64,000 bases of DNA from Gorillibacterium massiliense (GCF_000455485.1 NZ_CBQR020000010.1:22680-86679), one strand, 5' to 3'. Positions 11,695 to 19,686 are shown, numbered from the stretch's first letter. Numbers and translations: made by a program. Notes: a model not told the origin generated them from the sequence alone.

Positions 11695-12687
11695 CTAACC
11701 TTGAGTGAGCTCATGAGATGATTCTTTGGTGCGGCGGCGATTCGGATCAAATTCCGCTTGCAGAACCTCCTCGATTTCCTCTATAGAGAGGATGAAGCTG
11801 CGGATCATCTCCAACTGCTCTTTTGGATATTTCATGCGGAGGGAGGGCAGATAGACTCCGATTTCATTTGGCCGCCCGGGGATGGTTGTTAAATCGTCAA
11901 GTCCCACCCGTATGCCCGGTTCCTCGTCAAGTTCATCCCAAGTTAGCGTCTGGAAGGGGGAAATCAGGGGAAGGCGTAGGTATGTCTCCGACCAGATCGG
12001 CTCATCCGGATGAAAAGTGGCTTTTATGTAAAAAGCAGTTTGGCTCTCCGTTGCGAAATCGCAAAAAACGCGGATGTCCGGCAATCCCTTCGGCTCCCTT
12101 AGTTGGGTAAGTTGATCTTGCAGCCTGTACGTCTCTTGTGCATAGCTTTCCTCTGCCGAGATTCCTTTGTACGGCTCCTTTAGGCTGTTCATGAACTCCT
12201 GATCCAAAACTCCTTGCAAAATCCGCCGTTGAATCTGCCGAAGCCTTTTTTCCGCCAAAGTGTAGGTAACATGGAATTCGGATACGAGAAACTCAACGAT
12301 GCTATGCTCCTGGGCGGGCATGTTCAGAGTTTTTAGCAGATAAAAAGGAACCGCAGCATACAGTTGGAAAGTCGCCGCGTTTTGCTCCTGCCATTCCATA
12401 AGTGGCTCCGGCAAATGGAATTGGTTCCCTGCATGGCGAAGCACATGGCATAGCTCGTGAAGAAAATCCTCCCATTGCTCTGAAGGCGTAAGTCGTTTAT
12501 CGATGTTTACGCTGAAAAGTCCTCCCCGGTCAATATGGCAGCTCTGCATTTCCTGATAGTACACCCAAATATCCATCCGTTCCGCGATATAATCAATATT
12601 CAGTTGTGCGGTCGATGAAATATCGAGATTTTGAAAAAAAGCTTCAATCCACATCTCAAAGGGCGTCGGTTTATAAAGGGCTAGCAT
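11695..12687 (-). CDS. ImmA/IrrE-family metallo-endopeptidase
   Basis: A 330-aa protein with the zinc-peptidase motif HELCH at residues 77-81 of the ImmA/IrrE domain (about 20-140). The C-terminal half (about 150-330) is not recognised and could be a sensor or partner domain. In ICEBs1 and related prophages, ImmA cleaves the adjacent Cro/CI-type repressor after DNA damage. The ATG at 12687 follows GAGGTGGAG; the longer TTG frame to 12702 is unlikely. It is transcribed in the same direction as the repressor but after a terminator, with a LexA-like box upstream. Confidence 0.87.
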   Translation of the reverse strand: MLALYKPTPFEMWIEAFFQNLDISSTAQLNIDYIAERMDIWVYYQEMQSCHIDRGGLFSVNIDKRLTPSEQWEDFLHELCHVLRHAGNQFHLPEPLMEWQEQNAATFQLYAAVPFYLLKTLNMPAQEHSIVEFLVSEFHVTYTLAEKRLRQIQRRILQGVLDQEFMNSLKEPYKGISAEESYAQETYRLQDQLTQLREPKGLPDIRVFCDFATESQTAFYIKATFHPDEPIWSETYLRLPLISPFQTLTWDELDEEPGIRVGLDDLTTIPGRPNEIGVYLPSLRMKYPKEQLEMIRSFILSIEEIEEVLQAEFDPNRRRTKESSHELTQG

Positions 12688-12704
12688 GGCTCCACCTCGC
12701 AAGG

Positions 12705-12716
12705 GAATGTATGTTC
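12705..12716 (-). promoter_or_regulatory. LexA/DinR-like box upstream of immA
   Basis: GAAT-GTAT-GTTC (followed by G) matches the Firmicutes LexA consensus GAAC-N4-GTTC except for one base in the left arm. It lies 18 bp before the immA ATG. If real, immA would be SOS-induced. A one-mismatch 8-base match can occur by chance. Confidence 0.45.
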
Positions 12717-12729
12717 GTATTTTTGTGGA

Positions 12730-12750
12730 AAAGAAAAGCCCAAAGGGCTT
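12730..12750 (-). terminator. Intrinsic terminator between the repressor and immA
   Basis: On the minus strand AAGCCC-TTT-GGGCTT is followed by TTCTTTT. It lies 28 bp past the repressor stop, so immA needs readthrough or its own promoter. Confidence 0.7.
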
Positions 12751-12777
12751 GAGAGACGTTGCGAAAGGCTTGTCCGG

Positions 12778-13140
12778 TTATTTTTGCTGTCTGTCCGCGG
12801 GTTGTCGGGTTCGTTCCCGTTCAAGGATAAATTCCAGAAAACGGCGGGTTTCTTCACGAATCTCCGGTGAAGCATTCTTCAAATCACGGAACATGAGGGA
12901 AAGCTCTGGGTCGTCTACTAATGAGACAGCGTCAGCATCAGATTGGTTACGCCCAAGCAAATGATCGGTAGTAACTTCCAAAATATTCGCCAACTGGACA
13001 AGGGTTTCGTGGGGCGGAGTGCTGTGGCCGTTTTCATAGTTGCTGATCGTGCCTTTGGTTGTGCTCACTTTGCGGGCCAGTTCCTCTTGCGTTAGCTTTT
13101 TCTCTTTTCGCAATTTGATCAATCGTTCAGGACGAAACAA
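12778..13140 (-). CDS. Cro/CI (XRE) family repressor of the tail locus
   Basis: A 120-aa protein whose N-terminal helix-turn-helix (about residues 5-60: LRKEKKLTQEELARKV, then TKGTISNYENG) is typical of Bacillus phage repressors (Xre, ImmR). The rest is Glu/Arg-rich and helical. TTG 13140 is preferred because AAAGGAG lies 8 bp upstream; the ATG frame to 13188 would begin before the ribosome binding site, near the -10 region. It reads away from the tail genes across a shared operator region, and the ImmA protease is encoded next to it. Confidence 0.88.
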   Translation of the reverse strand: MFRPERLIKLRKEKKLTQEELARKVSTTKGTISNYENGHSTPPHETLVQLANILEVTTDHLLGRNQSDADAVSLVDDPELSLMFRDLKNASPEIREETRRFLEFILERERTRQPADRQQK

Positions 13141-13176
13141 ACGGAGCGCTCCTTTCCCTTTGAAACTATCACATTT

Positions 13177-13205
13177 ATTATAGTACAAACTGAAATGATA
13201 TACAA
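13177..13205 (-). promoter_or_regulatory. Leftward promoter of the repressor gene
   Basis: On the minus strand TTGTAT (13205-13200) and TATAAT (13182-13177) are separated by 17 bp. The -35 hexamer overlaps operator copy 1, so the repressor could control its own gene. Confidence 0.7.
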
Positions 13206-13215
13206 GAATCTTATA
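13201..13215 (+). promoter_or_regulatory. Operator copy 1
   Basis: TACAAG-AAT-CTTATA, an imperfect palindrome (TACAAG against CTTATA) that overlaps the leftward -35 and lies just upstream of the rightward -35. It shares its half-site with copies at 13230 and 13313. Confidence 0.65.
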
Positions 13216-13223
13216 TTTTTGTG

Positions 13224-13252
13224 TTGACTTACAAGATGCTTATACCTATAAT
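13224..13252 (+). promoter_or_regulatory. Rightward promoter of the tail locus
   Basis: TTGACT (13224-13229), 17-bp spacer, then perfect TATAAT (13247-13252). It reads toward the ArpU-like activator at 13361. Operator copy 2 fills the spacer, so bound repressor would block polymerase. Confidence 0.8.
13230..13244 (+). promoter_or_regulatory. Operator copy 2
   Basis: TACAAG-ATG-CTTATA, within the spacer of the rightward promoter; identical to copy 1 except in the 3-nt centre. Confidence 0.7.
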
Positions 13253-13312
13253 TGGGTTGCAGCAACAAATGGACAATGTTGGTAGTTGAGTCGTACGATC
13301 TTCACCCATAAG

Positions 13313-13327
13313 TACAAGATTGTCATA
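13313..13327 (+). promoter_or_regulatory. Operator copy 3 (weaker)
   Basis: TACAAG-ATT-GTCATA: the left half-site is exact and the right half-site differs by two bases. It lies about 60 bp downstream of the rightward -10, where a roadblock or loop-forming site would be placed. Confidence 0.5.
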
Positions 13328-13360
13328 CCAAGATCAGCATAAAGAAGCGGAGGGATCGGG

Positions 13361-13822
13361 ATGCCAGCGGATATGACGGCCAGCGCATTTGCGGCTATGC
13401 ACGGTTTGGAAATGGATCGCAAGATTACGCGAAAGCGGGTTGAGGAAGCGCTGGAGACAGTGCGGATATATCGGCAAATCGGTTTTAAGCGACGGGAGAT
13501 GCGGACGACTTCAAGCTACGAGCCTCGGTTTCATGGGGCAACCAATACCGTTACGAAAGCGGCGGAGAACATTGCCGTATGGAATGTGGATATGGAGGAG
13601 GAACTGCGTAAAACCTCCGAACAGGTGGAAGAAGCCGTAACCCGCCTGTGGAAAAAAGAGCGGGAGATCATCGAGAAGCGGTACTTGAGCGAGGAAACGA
13701 CTCCGGATTTTCTCCTTTGCCACGATTTGAACTTGAGCGAGCGAACCTATCGCCGGGTAAAAGGAGACGCTATTTGCAAGCTGGGAATCATGCTGGAAGT
13801 GGCAGTATATGTGAGAAAATGA
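13361..13822 (+). CDS. ArpU-family phage transcriptional regulator (likely late activator)
   Basis: A 153-aa protein ending in a sigma-region-4-like block (about residues 95-150: LWKKEREIIEKRYL, then DLNLSERTYRRVKGDAICKLG), which is how ArpU/RinA-like phage late-gene regulators look. The N-terminal part is charged and helical. It is the first gene right of the switch and has GCGGAGGG upstream of ATG 13361. By position it should activate the tail, lysis and fibre genes after de-repression. It has its own terminator. Confidence 0.78.
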   Translation: MPADMTASAFAAMHGLEMDRKITRKRVEEALETVRIYRQIGFKRREMRTTSSYEPRFHGATNTVTKAAENIAVWNVDMEEELRKTSEQVEEAVTRLWKKEREIIEKRYLSEETTPDFLLCHDLNLSERTYRRVKGDAICKLGIMLEVAVYVRK

Positions 13823-13840
13823 TTAGTACAAATAGTATGG

Positions 13841-13866
13841 CCGCCGAGCAAAACGGCGGTTTTTTT
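13841..13866 (+). terminator. Intrinsic terminator after the ArpU-like gene
   Basis: CCGCCG-AGCAAAA-CGGCGG followed by seven T, 18 bp after the stop codon. Confidence 0.88.
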
Positions 13867-14295
13867 GTTCAACAGGCGGCTTCTTCCGCTGACCGAACCT
13901 GCACCGAATCCGGGCCGAAAGCTGGCCGTTTATCGGCAGATTCATGGCACTCCATTTTGCGAAGGGCGTGGTATATTGATAACGTGGACGATTTGGGAAA
14001 CGGCACACAAGCCGGTGGAACCGATCGGACTGCAATCGAATAGGTAAACGGAGAGAGTCGCGCTGGCGGCTCTTTTTTCGTTGGGGAAAAGGATGCTCCA
14101 CTATTGGCCATGGGGCGGGGGCCGGGGCAAAAGTTAAGGGGGGAGAAAACTATGATTGTTATGGCAGTGAAGCATAGTTAATTTCAGTACTTCTTCCAGA
14201 GAATAGATTTCCGTGTCTTAAGGCTCCTGAATTGAAAAACGGCAGAAACTGCTAGTGGAGCATGAAGTCGGTTACCGGCCAAAGAAGGTGAGTGA
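13867..14295. other. Non-coding gap where head genes would lie
   Basis: No credible gene is seen in these 429 bp. They hold a second terminator (14054-14078) and, at 14152-14181, a 9-codon frame (MIVMAVKHS) behind a perfect-looking GGGGGGAG site, which looks like a truncated gene start. In a complete contractile prophage, terminase, portal, protease and capsid genes would come here. The stretch may be the scar of their loss and may hold the ArpU-dependent late promoter, although no sigma-A promoter is clear. Confidence 0.5.
14054..14078 (+). terminator. Intrinsic terminator before the tail operon
   Basis: AGAGTCGC-GCTG-GCGGCTCT stem (one G-T pair) followed by six T. It insulates the tail genes from upstream transcription. 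Confidence 0.75.
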
Positions 14296-14850
14296 ATGAC
14301 TGACAACGTAATTTTAGAGTCGATTCGATTATTTTGTGAATTGTATGTCAGCCCCAAAATCAAGCTGAGGGCTCCCACTGACGATAATGCCCAATATCAG
14401 CTTAGGAACCCCAACGTCTTGATTGGATGGCTGCCGCCGAATCAAATGGAAAACTTACCTTTAAAACTTCCAGATGGCTTAAAACAAGCTATACCGGCCA
14501 TGGTGATCGGCATGGATGAAGGGGAAGATACCGGGAGCGATGCGGGTATTACCATCCGAATTTCCTTCATTGTGCATGATTCCGGTTTAAATCCAACACT
14601 GGATGAGCTCGCTCCGAATTATGAAGGGTATAGGGACCTGTTGAATTTTATATTTGCCTGCCGACAGGAACTATCCAGTACCTATTTGGTCGCCGGTGGA
14701 GAAACAGCGGCGCAAAAGCCCTTCCGATGGGGTGTCTATCAACAGCAACCTATTGGGTATTGGGTTGGTTGGTTGACCTTCCGAGCTACGGCGGTTGTGC
14801 TTCCTTATTTGCAGAAACATGAACAACTAAATTTTGATTGGAGTGAATAA
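14296..14850 (+). CDS. Putative tail completion/terminator protein
   Basis: A 184-aa soluble protein immediately before the tail sheath gene, the position of tail terminator or completion proteins in Bacillus and Clostridium contractile phages. I recognise no catalytic motif; the central block (GMDEGEDTGSDAGITIRISFIVHDSG) and the tail are beta-rich. GAAGGTGA lies upstream of ATG 14296, and it is spaced 2 bp from the sheath gene. The role comes from gene order, not from a clear family match. Confidence 0.6.
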   Translation: MTDNVILESIRLFCELYVSPKIKLRAPTDDNAQYQLRNPNVLIGWLPPNQMENLPLKLPDGLKQAIPAMVIGMDEGEDTGSDAGITIRISFIVHDSGLNPTLDELAPNYEGYRDLLNFIFACRQELSSTYLVAGGETAAQKPFRWGVYQQQPIGYWVGWLTFRATAVVLPYLQKHEQLNFDWSE

Positions 14851-14852
14851 AT

Positions 14853-16271
14853 TTGGCATACAAACATGGAATATACGGCATTCAGGTTCCGACGGCGGAT
14901 ACCTTGCCGCCTTCTGGCGTAGGTACGGTTCCGGTCTATATTGGTACCGCACCTGTTCATCAACTGACAGACCCGTCTTCTGCCGTCAACGTTCCGATTT
15001 TGATCAACAGTTACGAGGACGGAGTTGCAAAGATTGGCTATTCCGATGACTGGGATACCTTCACTCTTTGTGAAGCGGTTTTTGCTCATTTCAAGAACAA
15101 GATCCAGCCGATCGGTCCGATCATCGTGATCAATATCATGGATCCGACACACCATTCCAAAGAAGCAACGGCATCCGTTCAAGCGGTTAATGGTGTAGGA
15201 TATTTGACTGATCCCATTGTCCTGGAAACCATCGAGATTGACGGGAAGATCAACGGGACCGACTATACAGCTGAATATGGAGCTGATGGCCGAGTAAAAT
15301 TGACGGGGACTACACTAATGTCTCTGACTTCGGTCAAATACAAGAAGATGGACGTTTCGACTGTTAAAATCTTGGATGTGGTCGGAAGCAACAGTTCCGG
15401 CGCAAGAACGGGCATTGAGGTTGTGGATTTGATTTATCAAACTTTAAATTTAATCCCGACAATTCTAGCAGCTCCGGGCTGGTCGCACATCAAAGAAGTG
15501 AAAGAAGCGCCAGTCACCAAATCCGACGATATAAACGGTCATTGGGATGCGGTCGTGTTGGCCGACATCGATGCGAACACACTTCATGATGCAATTTCAT
15601 GGAAGTCAACGAATGAATACACCGATATTCAATTGAAAGTCGGTTGGCCGAAAGTAATCCATGCAGGACGCACTTTCTGGGCATCAACGCGGATGGCAGT
15701 CCGGATGCAGCAAACCGACTTTGATGGCGATAATGTCCCTTATGTTTCTCCGTCAAATAAACAAATTGATATTACGGGAACCGTCTTGAAAAATGGCACC
15801 TCCGTATCGTTTGATGAGATTCAAGCAAACGAACTTAACGCTCATGGGATCACGACATTTATTTTCCGCGGCGGTATCTGGGTGTTGTGGGGTCCGCATA
15901 ACGCTAACTATGAGGATAGCGTGGAAGTTGACCCGAAAAATGTGTTCGATGCCTCCATCCGGATGATGCGATACCTAACCAATACATTCCAAAAGCGGTA
16001 TATGCACCTGATTGATGGACCGCTCACGCATATCTTGGTGGACACAATTCTAAATGATGCCGGAACTTGGTTGAATAGCCTGATAGCCGACGGCAAATTG
16101 CTTGCCGGAACGATTCGCTTTAATGAATCTAGTAATCCGACCAGTTCCATGATTACAGGGGATTTCCTCTTTGACATTCAGACGACAACAACACCGGTCG
16201 CCAAGTCACTCACTTTTAAAGTACAGTACACAACAAGCGGTTTAAATGCTCTTTTTGGAGGCGAAAGCTAA
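14853..16271 (+). CDS. Contractile tail sheath protein
   Basis: A 472-aa protein with the layout of the phage sheath (P2 FI / PBSX XkdK type). The N-terminus reads KHGIYGIQVPTADTLPPSGVGTVPVYIGTAP and the central insertion domain is variable. The conserved C-terminus includes RMMRYLTNTFQKRYMHLIDGPLTHILVDTILNDAGTWLNSL-like residues. Sheath polymerises around the tube and contracts to drive it through the target envelope. The start is TTG 14853, 2 bp after the preceding stop, and the stop overlaps the tube gene start. Its presence shows a myovirus-type, R-type particle. Confidence 0.9.
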   Translation: MAYKHGIYGIQVPTADTLPPSGVGTVPVYIGTAPVHQLTDPSSAVNVPILINSYEDGVAKIGYSDDWDTFTLCEAVFAHFKNKIQPIGPIIVINIMDPTHHSKEATASVQAVNGVGYLTDPIVLETIEIDGKINGTDYTAEYGADGRVKLTGTTLMSLTSVKYKKMDVSTVKILDVVGSNSSGARTGIEVVDLIYQTLNLIPTILAAPGWSHIKEVKEAPVTKSDDINGHWDAVVLADIDANTLHDAISWKSTNEYTDIQLKVGWPKVIHAGRTFWASTRMAVRMQQTDFDGDNVPYVSPSNKQIDITGTVLKNGTSVSFDEIQANELNAHGITTFIFRGGIWVLWGPHNANYEDSVEVDPKNVFDASIRMMRYLTNTFQKRYMHLIDGPLTHILVDTILNDAGTWLNSLIADGKLLAGTIRFNESSNPTSSMITGDFLFDIQTTTTPVAKSLTFKVQYTTSGLNALFGGES

Positions 16272-16801
16272 TGCCAAAGATTACAAATAAAACAATTAAC
16301 TATAAACTGAAAGCTACAAACCAGGCAGACAAGCTTATTTTGATTGATGATGCTTCCGATTTACAACTCCCCAGTATTGAAAAGGTAACCGATACGTTGA
16401 AAGGTTCAGGTATCATGGGTGAAGTGGATCTGCCCATTTTTGGACAAGTCGGGAGCATGACTTTCACCGTAAACAATCGGGCGGACAATCCACAGTATGC
16501 GATCCTATCGCGTCCGGGTGAGATCAAGTTTGAGGTTGTTTGGGCCGTGGATATTTTCGATTCTACACAAACCAAAATCGGCATTCAGCAGCATAAAGTT
16601 TTTATGTCAGGTGCTAATAAAAAGTATGATATGGGCAAAATTGAGGTTGGTGCCGGAACGGACGGGTCAAGTGAATTTGAAATTTATTACCTCCGCAAGA
16701 TTGTGGACGGGAAAGAAATTCTGTTAATCGATAAGTTTAACTACAAATATGTCGTCAATGGCGAAGATTACCAAGCAGCATTACGGACAGCCCTCCAATG
16801 A
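16271..16801 (+). CDS. Major tail tube protein
   Basis: A 176-aa protein following the sheath, as in P2 FI-FII and XkdK-XkdM. The motifs VTDTLKGSGIMGEVDLPIFGQ and GQVGSMTFTVNNR, and the YYLRKIVDGKEILLIDKFNYKYVVNGEDY end, are tube-like (FII family). It forms the inner tube that is driven into the target cell. The ATG overlaps the sheath stop by one base. Confidence 0.85.
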   Translation: MPKITNKTINYKLKATNQADKLILIDDASDLQLPSIEKVTDTLKGSGIMGEVDLPIFGQVGSMTFTVNNRADNPQYAILSRPGEIKFEVVWAVDIFDSTQTKIGIQQHKVFMSGANKKYDMGKIEVGAGTDGSSEFEIYYLRKIVDGKEILLIDKFNYKYVVNGEDYQAALRTALQ

Positions 16802-16835
16802 GGGCTGTTTCTTAATTTGATAGGGGGATTTATAC

Positions 16836-17141
16836 ATGGCAAGTTTGGTACTGAACAAACCTATTTTAATCAATGGCGAGGAAGTCAGAGAACTGAATTG
16901 CAACTTGGAGGATATGACTGCGCGCGACAAGGCTGAAGCGACAAAAGCATTCAAAAAAGCCGGCAATATGATCATGGTGCAAGAATTGGACGCTGATTAT
17001 CACCTTTATCTATTTGCGGCTGCTGTTCATAAGGAAAACTCGTCGATTGAAGTAGATGATGTTCTTCGTATGAGCGCCAAGGATTCTGTTAAGGCGGAGG
17101 CGTTGGTACGTGATTTTTTCTTCTTGAGTTCGGGGGAATAA
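16836..17141 (+). CDS. Tail assembly chaperone, short (0-frame) product
   Basis: A 101-aa protein between tube and tape measure, the position of gpG in lambda and gpE in P2. It binds the tape measure during tail assembly. GATAGGGGG lies before ATG 16836. Near its 3' end the 0 frame contains T-TTT-TTC (17114-17120), from which a long -1 frame continues; see the fusion product. No domain can be named from motifs. Confidence 0.8.
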   Translation: MASLVLNKPILINGEEVRELNCNLEDMTARDKAEATKAFKKAGNMIMVQELDADYHLYLFAAAVHKENSSIEVDDVLRMSAKDSVKAEALVRDFFFLSSGE

Positions 17142-17311
17142 TCACTGAGGAATATATTGATACGTGCATTACGCAAATTGTTTATCATCATTTCGGTACA
17201 CGCACCGAATGCCTGAACATGAGTCTGGTCGAGCTGATCAGGTTCTTCGAGTCCTTAGCATGCGAAGCGGAGCGCCAGCGGAAGGAGATGGAGCGAAATA
17301 ATGGCAAGTAA
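16836..17311 (+). CDS. Tail assembly chaperone, -1 frameshift fusion (gpG-GT / E-E' type)
   Basis: A -1 slip on T-TTT-TTC at 17114-17120 joins the 101-aa chaperone frame to an otherwise startless open frame that runs to TAA 17309-17311, giving about 158 aa. The extension reads LLEFGGIITEEYIDTCITQI, later LVELIRFFESLACEAERQRKE, and is clearly protein-like (amphipathic helices, no stops). It overlaps the tape-measure start by 11 bp. P2 and lambda make their long chaperones by the same device. The slip itself is inferred. Confidence 0.78.
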
Positions 17312-19478
17312 GAGCGATCTGGAGATGCTAGTCGTCCTTTCAGGGCGAGTTGACCCATCTCTTGTAAAGTCAATCGCCAGTGCAATTACTGGCGTAGATA
17401 ATTTAAACAAGAAATCAAGCTTGGTTGGAAATGTGGCTAAAAGCTCATTCAATGCACTTAAGTCAGCCGTCACCGCTGGTGCCTCCAGTGCGATCAATGC
17501 TCTTGGGAAGTTTGCATTGAATGGTCTTGATCTTGCATCCGATCTGGAGGAAGTCCAAAAGGTGATAGACGCCACTTTTGGTGATGGTGCAAAACAGATT
17601 GATATTTGGTCAAAGACTGCCATTAAAGGATATGGAATATCCGAACTGTCGGTTAAACAATTTGCCGGATCATTCGGAGTTCTAATGAAAAGTGCCGGTG
17701 TGTCGGGTAAGAACCTAGTTACGATGTCCGAAAATGTTGCGGCTTTGTCCGGTGATTTTGCATCGTTTTACAATCTTAAGCCGGAGGAAGCCTTTGAAAA
17801 GATCAAAGCAGGGATCTCCGGAGAAATTGGACCGCTGAATGCCCTCGGAATTAACATGAGTGAAGCTAATTTGGAACATTATGCTATGTCCAAGGGCATC
17901 AAAACAGCATATGGCAAGATGGATGAGGCTAACAAGACCATTCTTCGATATAATTATTTGCTTGATAAGAGCAAGGTTGCACAAGGGGATTTCGCACGGA
18001 ATCAAGACTCCTGTGCAAACCAACAACGCCTTTTCAAAGAGAGTTTCAAACAATTGTCCGGGACCATCATGAGTGCCGCATTGCCCGCATTTACATCGTT
18101 GTTTAAAAAAGGTAACGAATTAATTTCCACTTTTTTGAATAGCCCTGAAAAAGTTGCACGAGTGCAGCAAGCTATCCAGGGAGTCGGAGAGAAAATTATT
18201 GCGTATATCCCGGTAGCAGTGGACATGTTGCAGAAGTTCGGTGCGTTTATCAGCGATGTTGCTATGAAAGCGGCAGATCTCTATCATTTTATTTCGGATA
18301 ATTGGTCGTTCATAGCTCCAATCATTATTGGCATAGTTGGAGCAATGGCGCTGTGGAAGATTGGTTCGGGAATAAAGGCTGGTATTGATGGAATAACACT
18401 GGCTTATAATGCGTTGAAAGCTGTAAAAGTTAAGGATCGATTGGAAACTTTATATTTGCAAGCCTTATATTTGAAGGATGCCATATTGAAAGGCACAAGC
18501 ACTGTCGCAACCTGGGCGATGACAGCAGCAACGGTTGCTTGGAACATCGCGGCAGGGATAGGTGCGGTAGTTACGACAGCTTTTGGTGTTGCTGTAGCCT
18601 TCTTGACTTCGCCAATTGGGCTTGTCATTTTAGCGATTGTAGCTCTCATCGGAATCGTTATTTTGTTATGGAAGAATTGGGACAAAGTATCTGCATGGAT
18701 CGTCGGACTGTGGAAAAACAACATTCTACCTTTTTTCCAAGCGATAGGAGGATGGTTCAGTGGCTTATGGACCGGCATGGTCAACGGATTGAAAAATGCA
18801 TGGAGTAGTGTAACAGCTTGGTTCACAAATTTATGGAACAATGGCATTCTCCCATTGTTCCAAACAGTTGTAGGATGGTTCAGTGGCATATGGACAGGGA
18901 TGGTGAGTGGATTTCAAGCTGCATGGAGCAGCATACTGCCATGGATCCAGGTGATTGGAGGATGGTTCAGCGGTTTATGGACAGGAATTGTCGGTGGATT
19001 TCAAAGCGCATGGAGTGGTGTGCAAACAACATTCCAAAATGTCATTACCCTGTTTAAAGGATTCCTGAACATGTGCATTCAACCCTTTAACTCGTTAATC
19101 GCAGGGATTAATAGCATGAGTTTTACAGTACCGAATTGGGTGCCTTTTATCGGGGGAAAAGGTTTTTCGCTAAACATTCCGTTGATTCCTACTTTCGCGA
19201 ATGGAGGCTTTGCGAACCAGCCATCCATATTTGGCGAAGCAGGTCCCGAAGCGGCGATTCCGCTGAAACGCACTCCTCGCAGTTTGAGCTTATTGAATCA
19301 AACGGCACGGGTCATTGGCGCCGATGGAGCCGGTAGTAAACCGACCTTTGTTTTCAGCCCGGTCATCAGTGGAGTTGACACTGGAAAGGCGTTACCGGCA
19401 TTAAAGAGCGCGGCTGATGACTTTTTCACTCAAGCAGATGCTTGGTGGGAGTCGAAGAGGAGGGAAAGCTTTGCCTAA
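17301..19478 (+). CDS. Tail tape measure protein
   Basis: A 725-aa protein that sets tail length and occupies the tube lumen. It has an amphipathic Ala/Ser/Lys-rich N-terminal half. Hydrophobic segments lie at about 335-355 (WSFIAPIIIGIVGAMALW) and 400-460, followed by three Trp-rich tandem modules (about 480-575). The C-terminus carries the FANGGFANQPSIFGEAGPEAAIPLKR motif common to Firmicutes tape measures. By the usual rule of about 1.5 angstrom per residue, the tail would be on the order of 100 nm. GAAGGAG lies before ATG 17301. Confidence 0.92.
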   Translation: MASKSDLEMLVVLSGRVDPSLVKSIASAITGVDNLNKKSSLVGNVAKSSFNALKSAVTAGASSAINALGKFALNGLDLASDLEEVQKVIDATFGDGAKQIDIWSKTAIKGYGISELSVKQFAGSFGVLMKSAGVSGKNLVTMSENVAALSGDFASFYNLKPEEAFEKIKAGISGEIGPLNALGINMSEANLEHYAMSKGIKTAYGKMDEANKTILRYNYLLDKSKVAQGDFARNQDSCANQQRLFKESFKQLSGTIMSAALPAFTSLFKKGNELISTFLNSPEKVARVQQAIQGVGEKIIAYIPVAVDMLQKFGAFISDVAMKAADLYHFISDNWSFIAPIIIGIVGAMALWKIGSGIKAGIDGITLAYNALKAVKVKDRLETLYLQALYLKDAILKGTSTVATWAMTAATVAWNIAAGIGAVVTTAFGVAVAFLTSPIGLVILAIVALIGIVILLWKNWDKVSAWIVGLWKNNILPFFQAIGGWFSGLWTGMVNGLKNAWSSVTAWFTNLWNNGILPLFQTVVGWFSGIWTGMVSGFQAAWSSILPWIQVIGGWFSGLWTGIVGGFQSAWSGVQTTFQNVITLFKGFLNMCIQPFNSLIAGINSMSFTVPNWVPFIGGKGFSLNIPLIPTFANGGFANQPSIFGEAGPEAAIPLKRTPRSLSLLNQTARVIGADGAGSKPTFVFSPVISGVDTGKALPALKSAADDFFTQADAWWESKRRESFA
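18747..19022 (+). repeat. Three Trp-rich repeat modules inside the tape measure gene
   Basis: Near-identical blocks start at about 18747, 18870 and 18957 with GGATGGTTCAG, each about 66 bp. They encode variants of GWFSGLWTGMVNGLKNAWSS. Spacing is unequal (123 and 87 bp), with WFTNLWNNGILPLF-type linkers. They are internal duplications; their number could change tail length or membrane insertion. Confidence 0.85.
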
Positions 19479-19683
19479 TGCATATCATTATACGGCTTTG
19501 GCGGGCGATACTTTTGACAGTATCGCCCTTGATTTTTACGACAAAGAGCAAAAATCGTCTGTGATTATTCAAGCCAATCTCCAATACCGGAAGGTTATCA
19601 CTTTTATTGGAGGAGAGGTTTTGCAAATCCCGATTCTCGAAACGGAGGCAGCGACTACGTTGCCACCTTGGAAGCAGGCGTAA
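19471..19683 (+). CDS. Phage tail protein X (LysM-like)
   Basis: A 70-aa LysM-like protein (YHYTALAGDTFDSIALDFYDKE, then VITFIGGEVLQIP) of the P2 gpX type, a baseplate/tail component located between the tape measure and gpD genes. The start is TTG 19471, which overlaps the tape-measure stop and has GAGGAGGG upstream. The longer in-frame ATG at 19417 lies well inside the tape-measure gene. Confidence 0.82.
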   Translation: MPNAYHYTALAGDTFDSIALDFYDKEQKSSVIIQANLQYRKVITFIGGEVLQIPILETEAATTLPPWKQA

Positions 19684-19686
19684 CGG

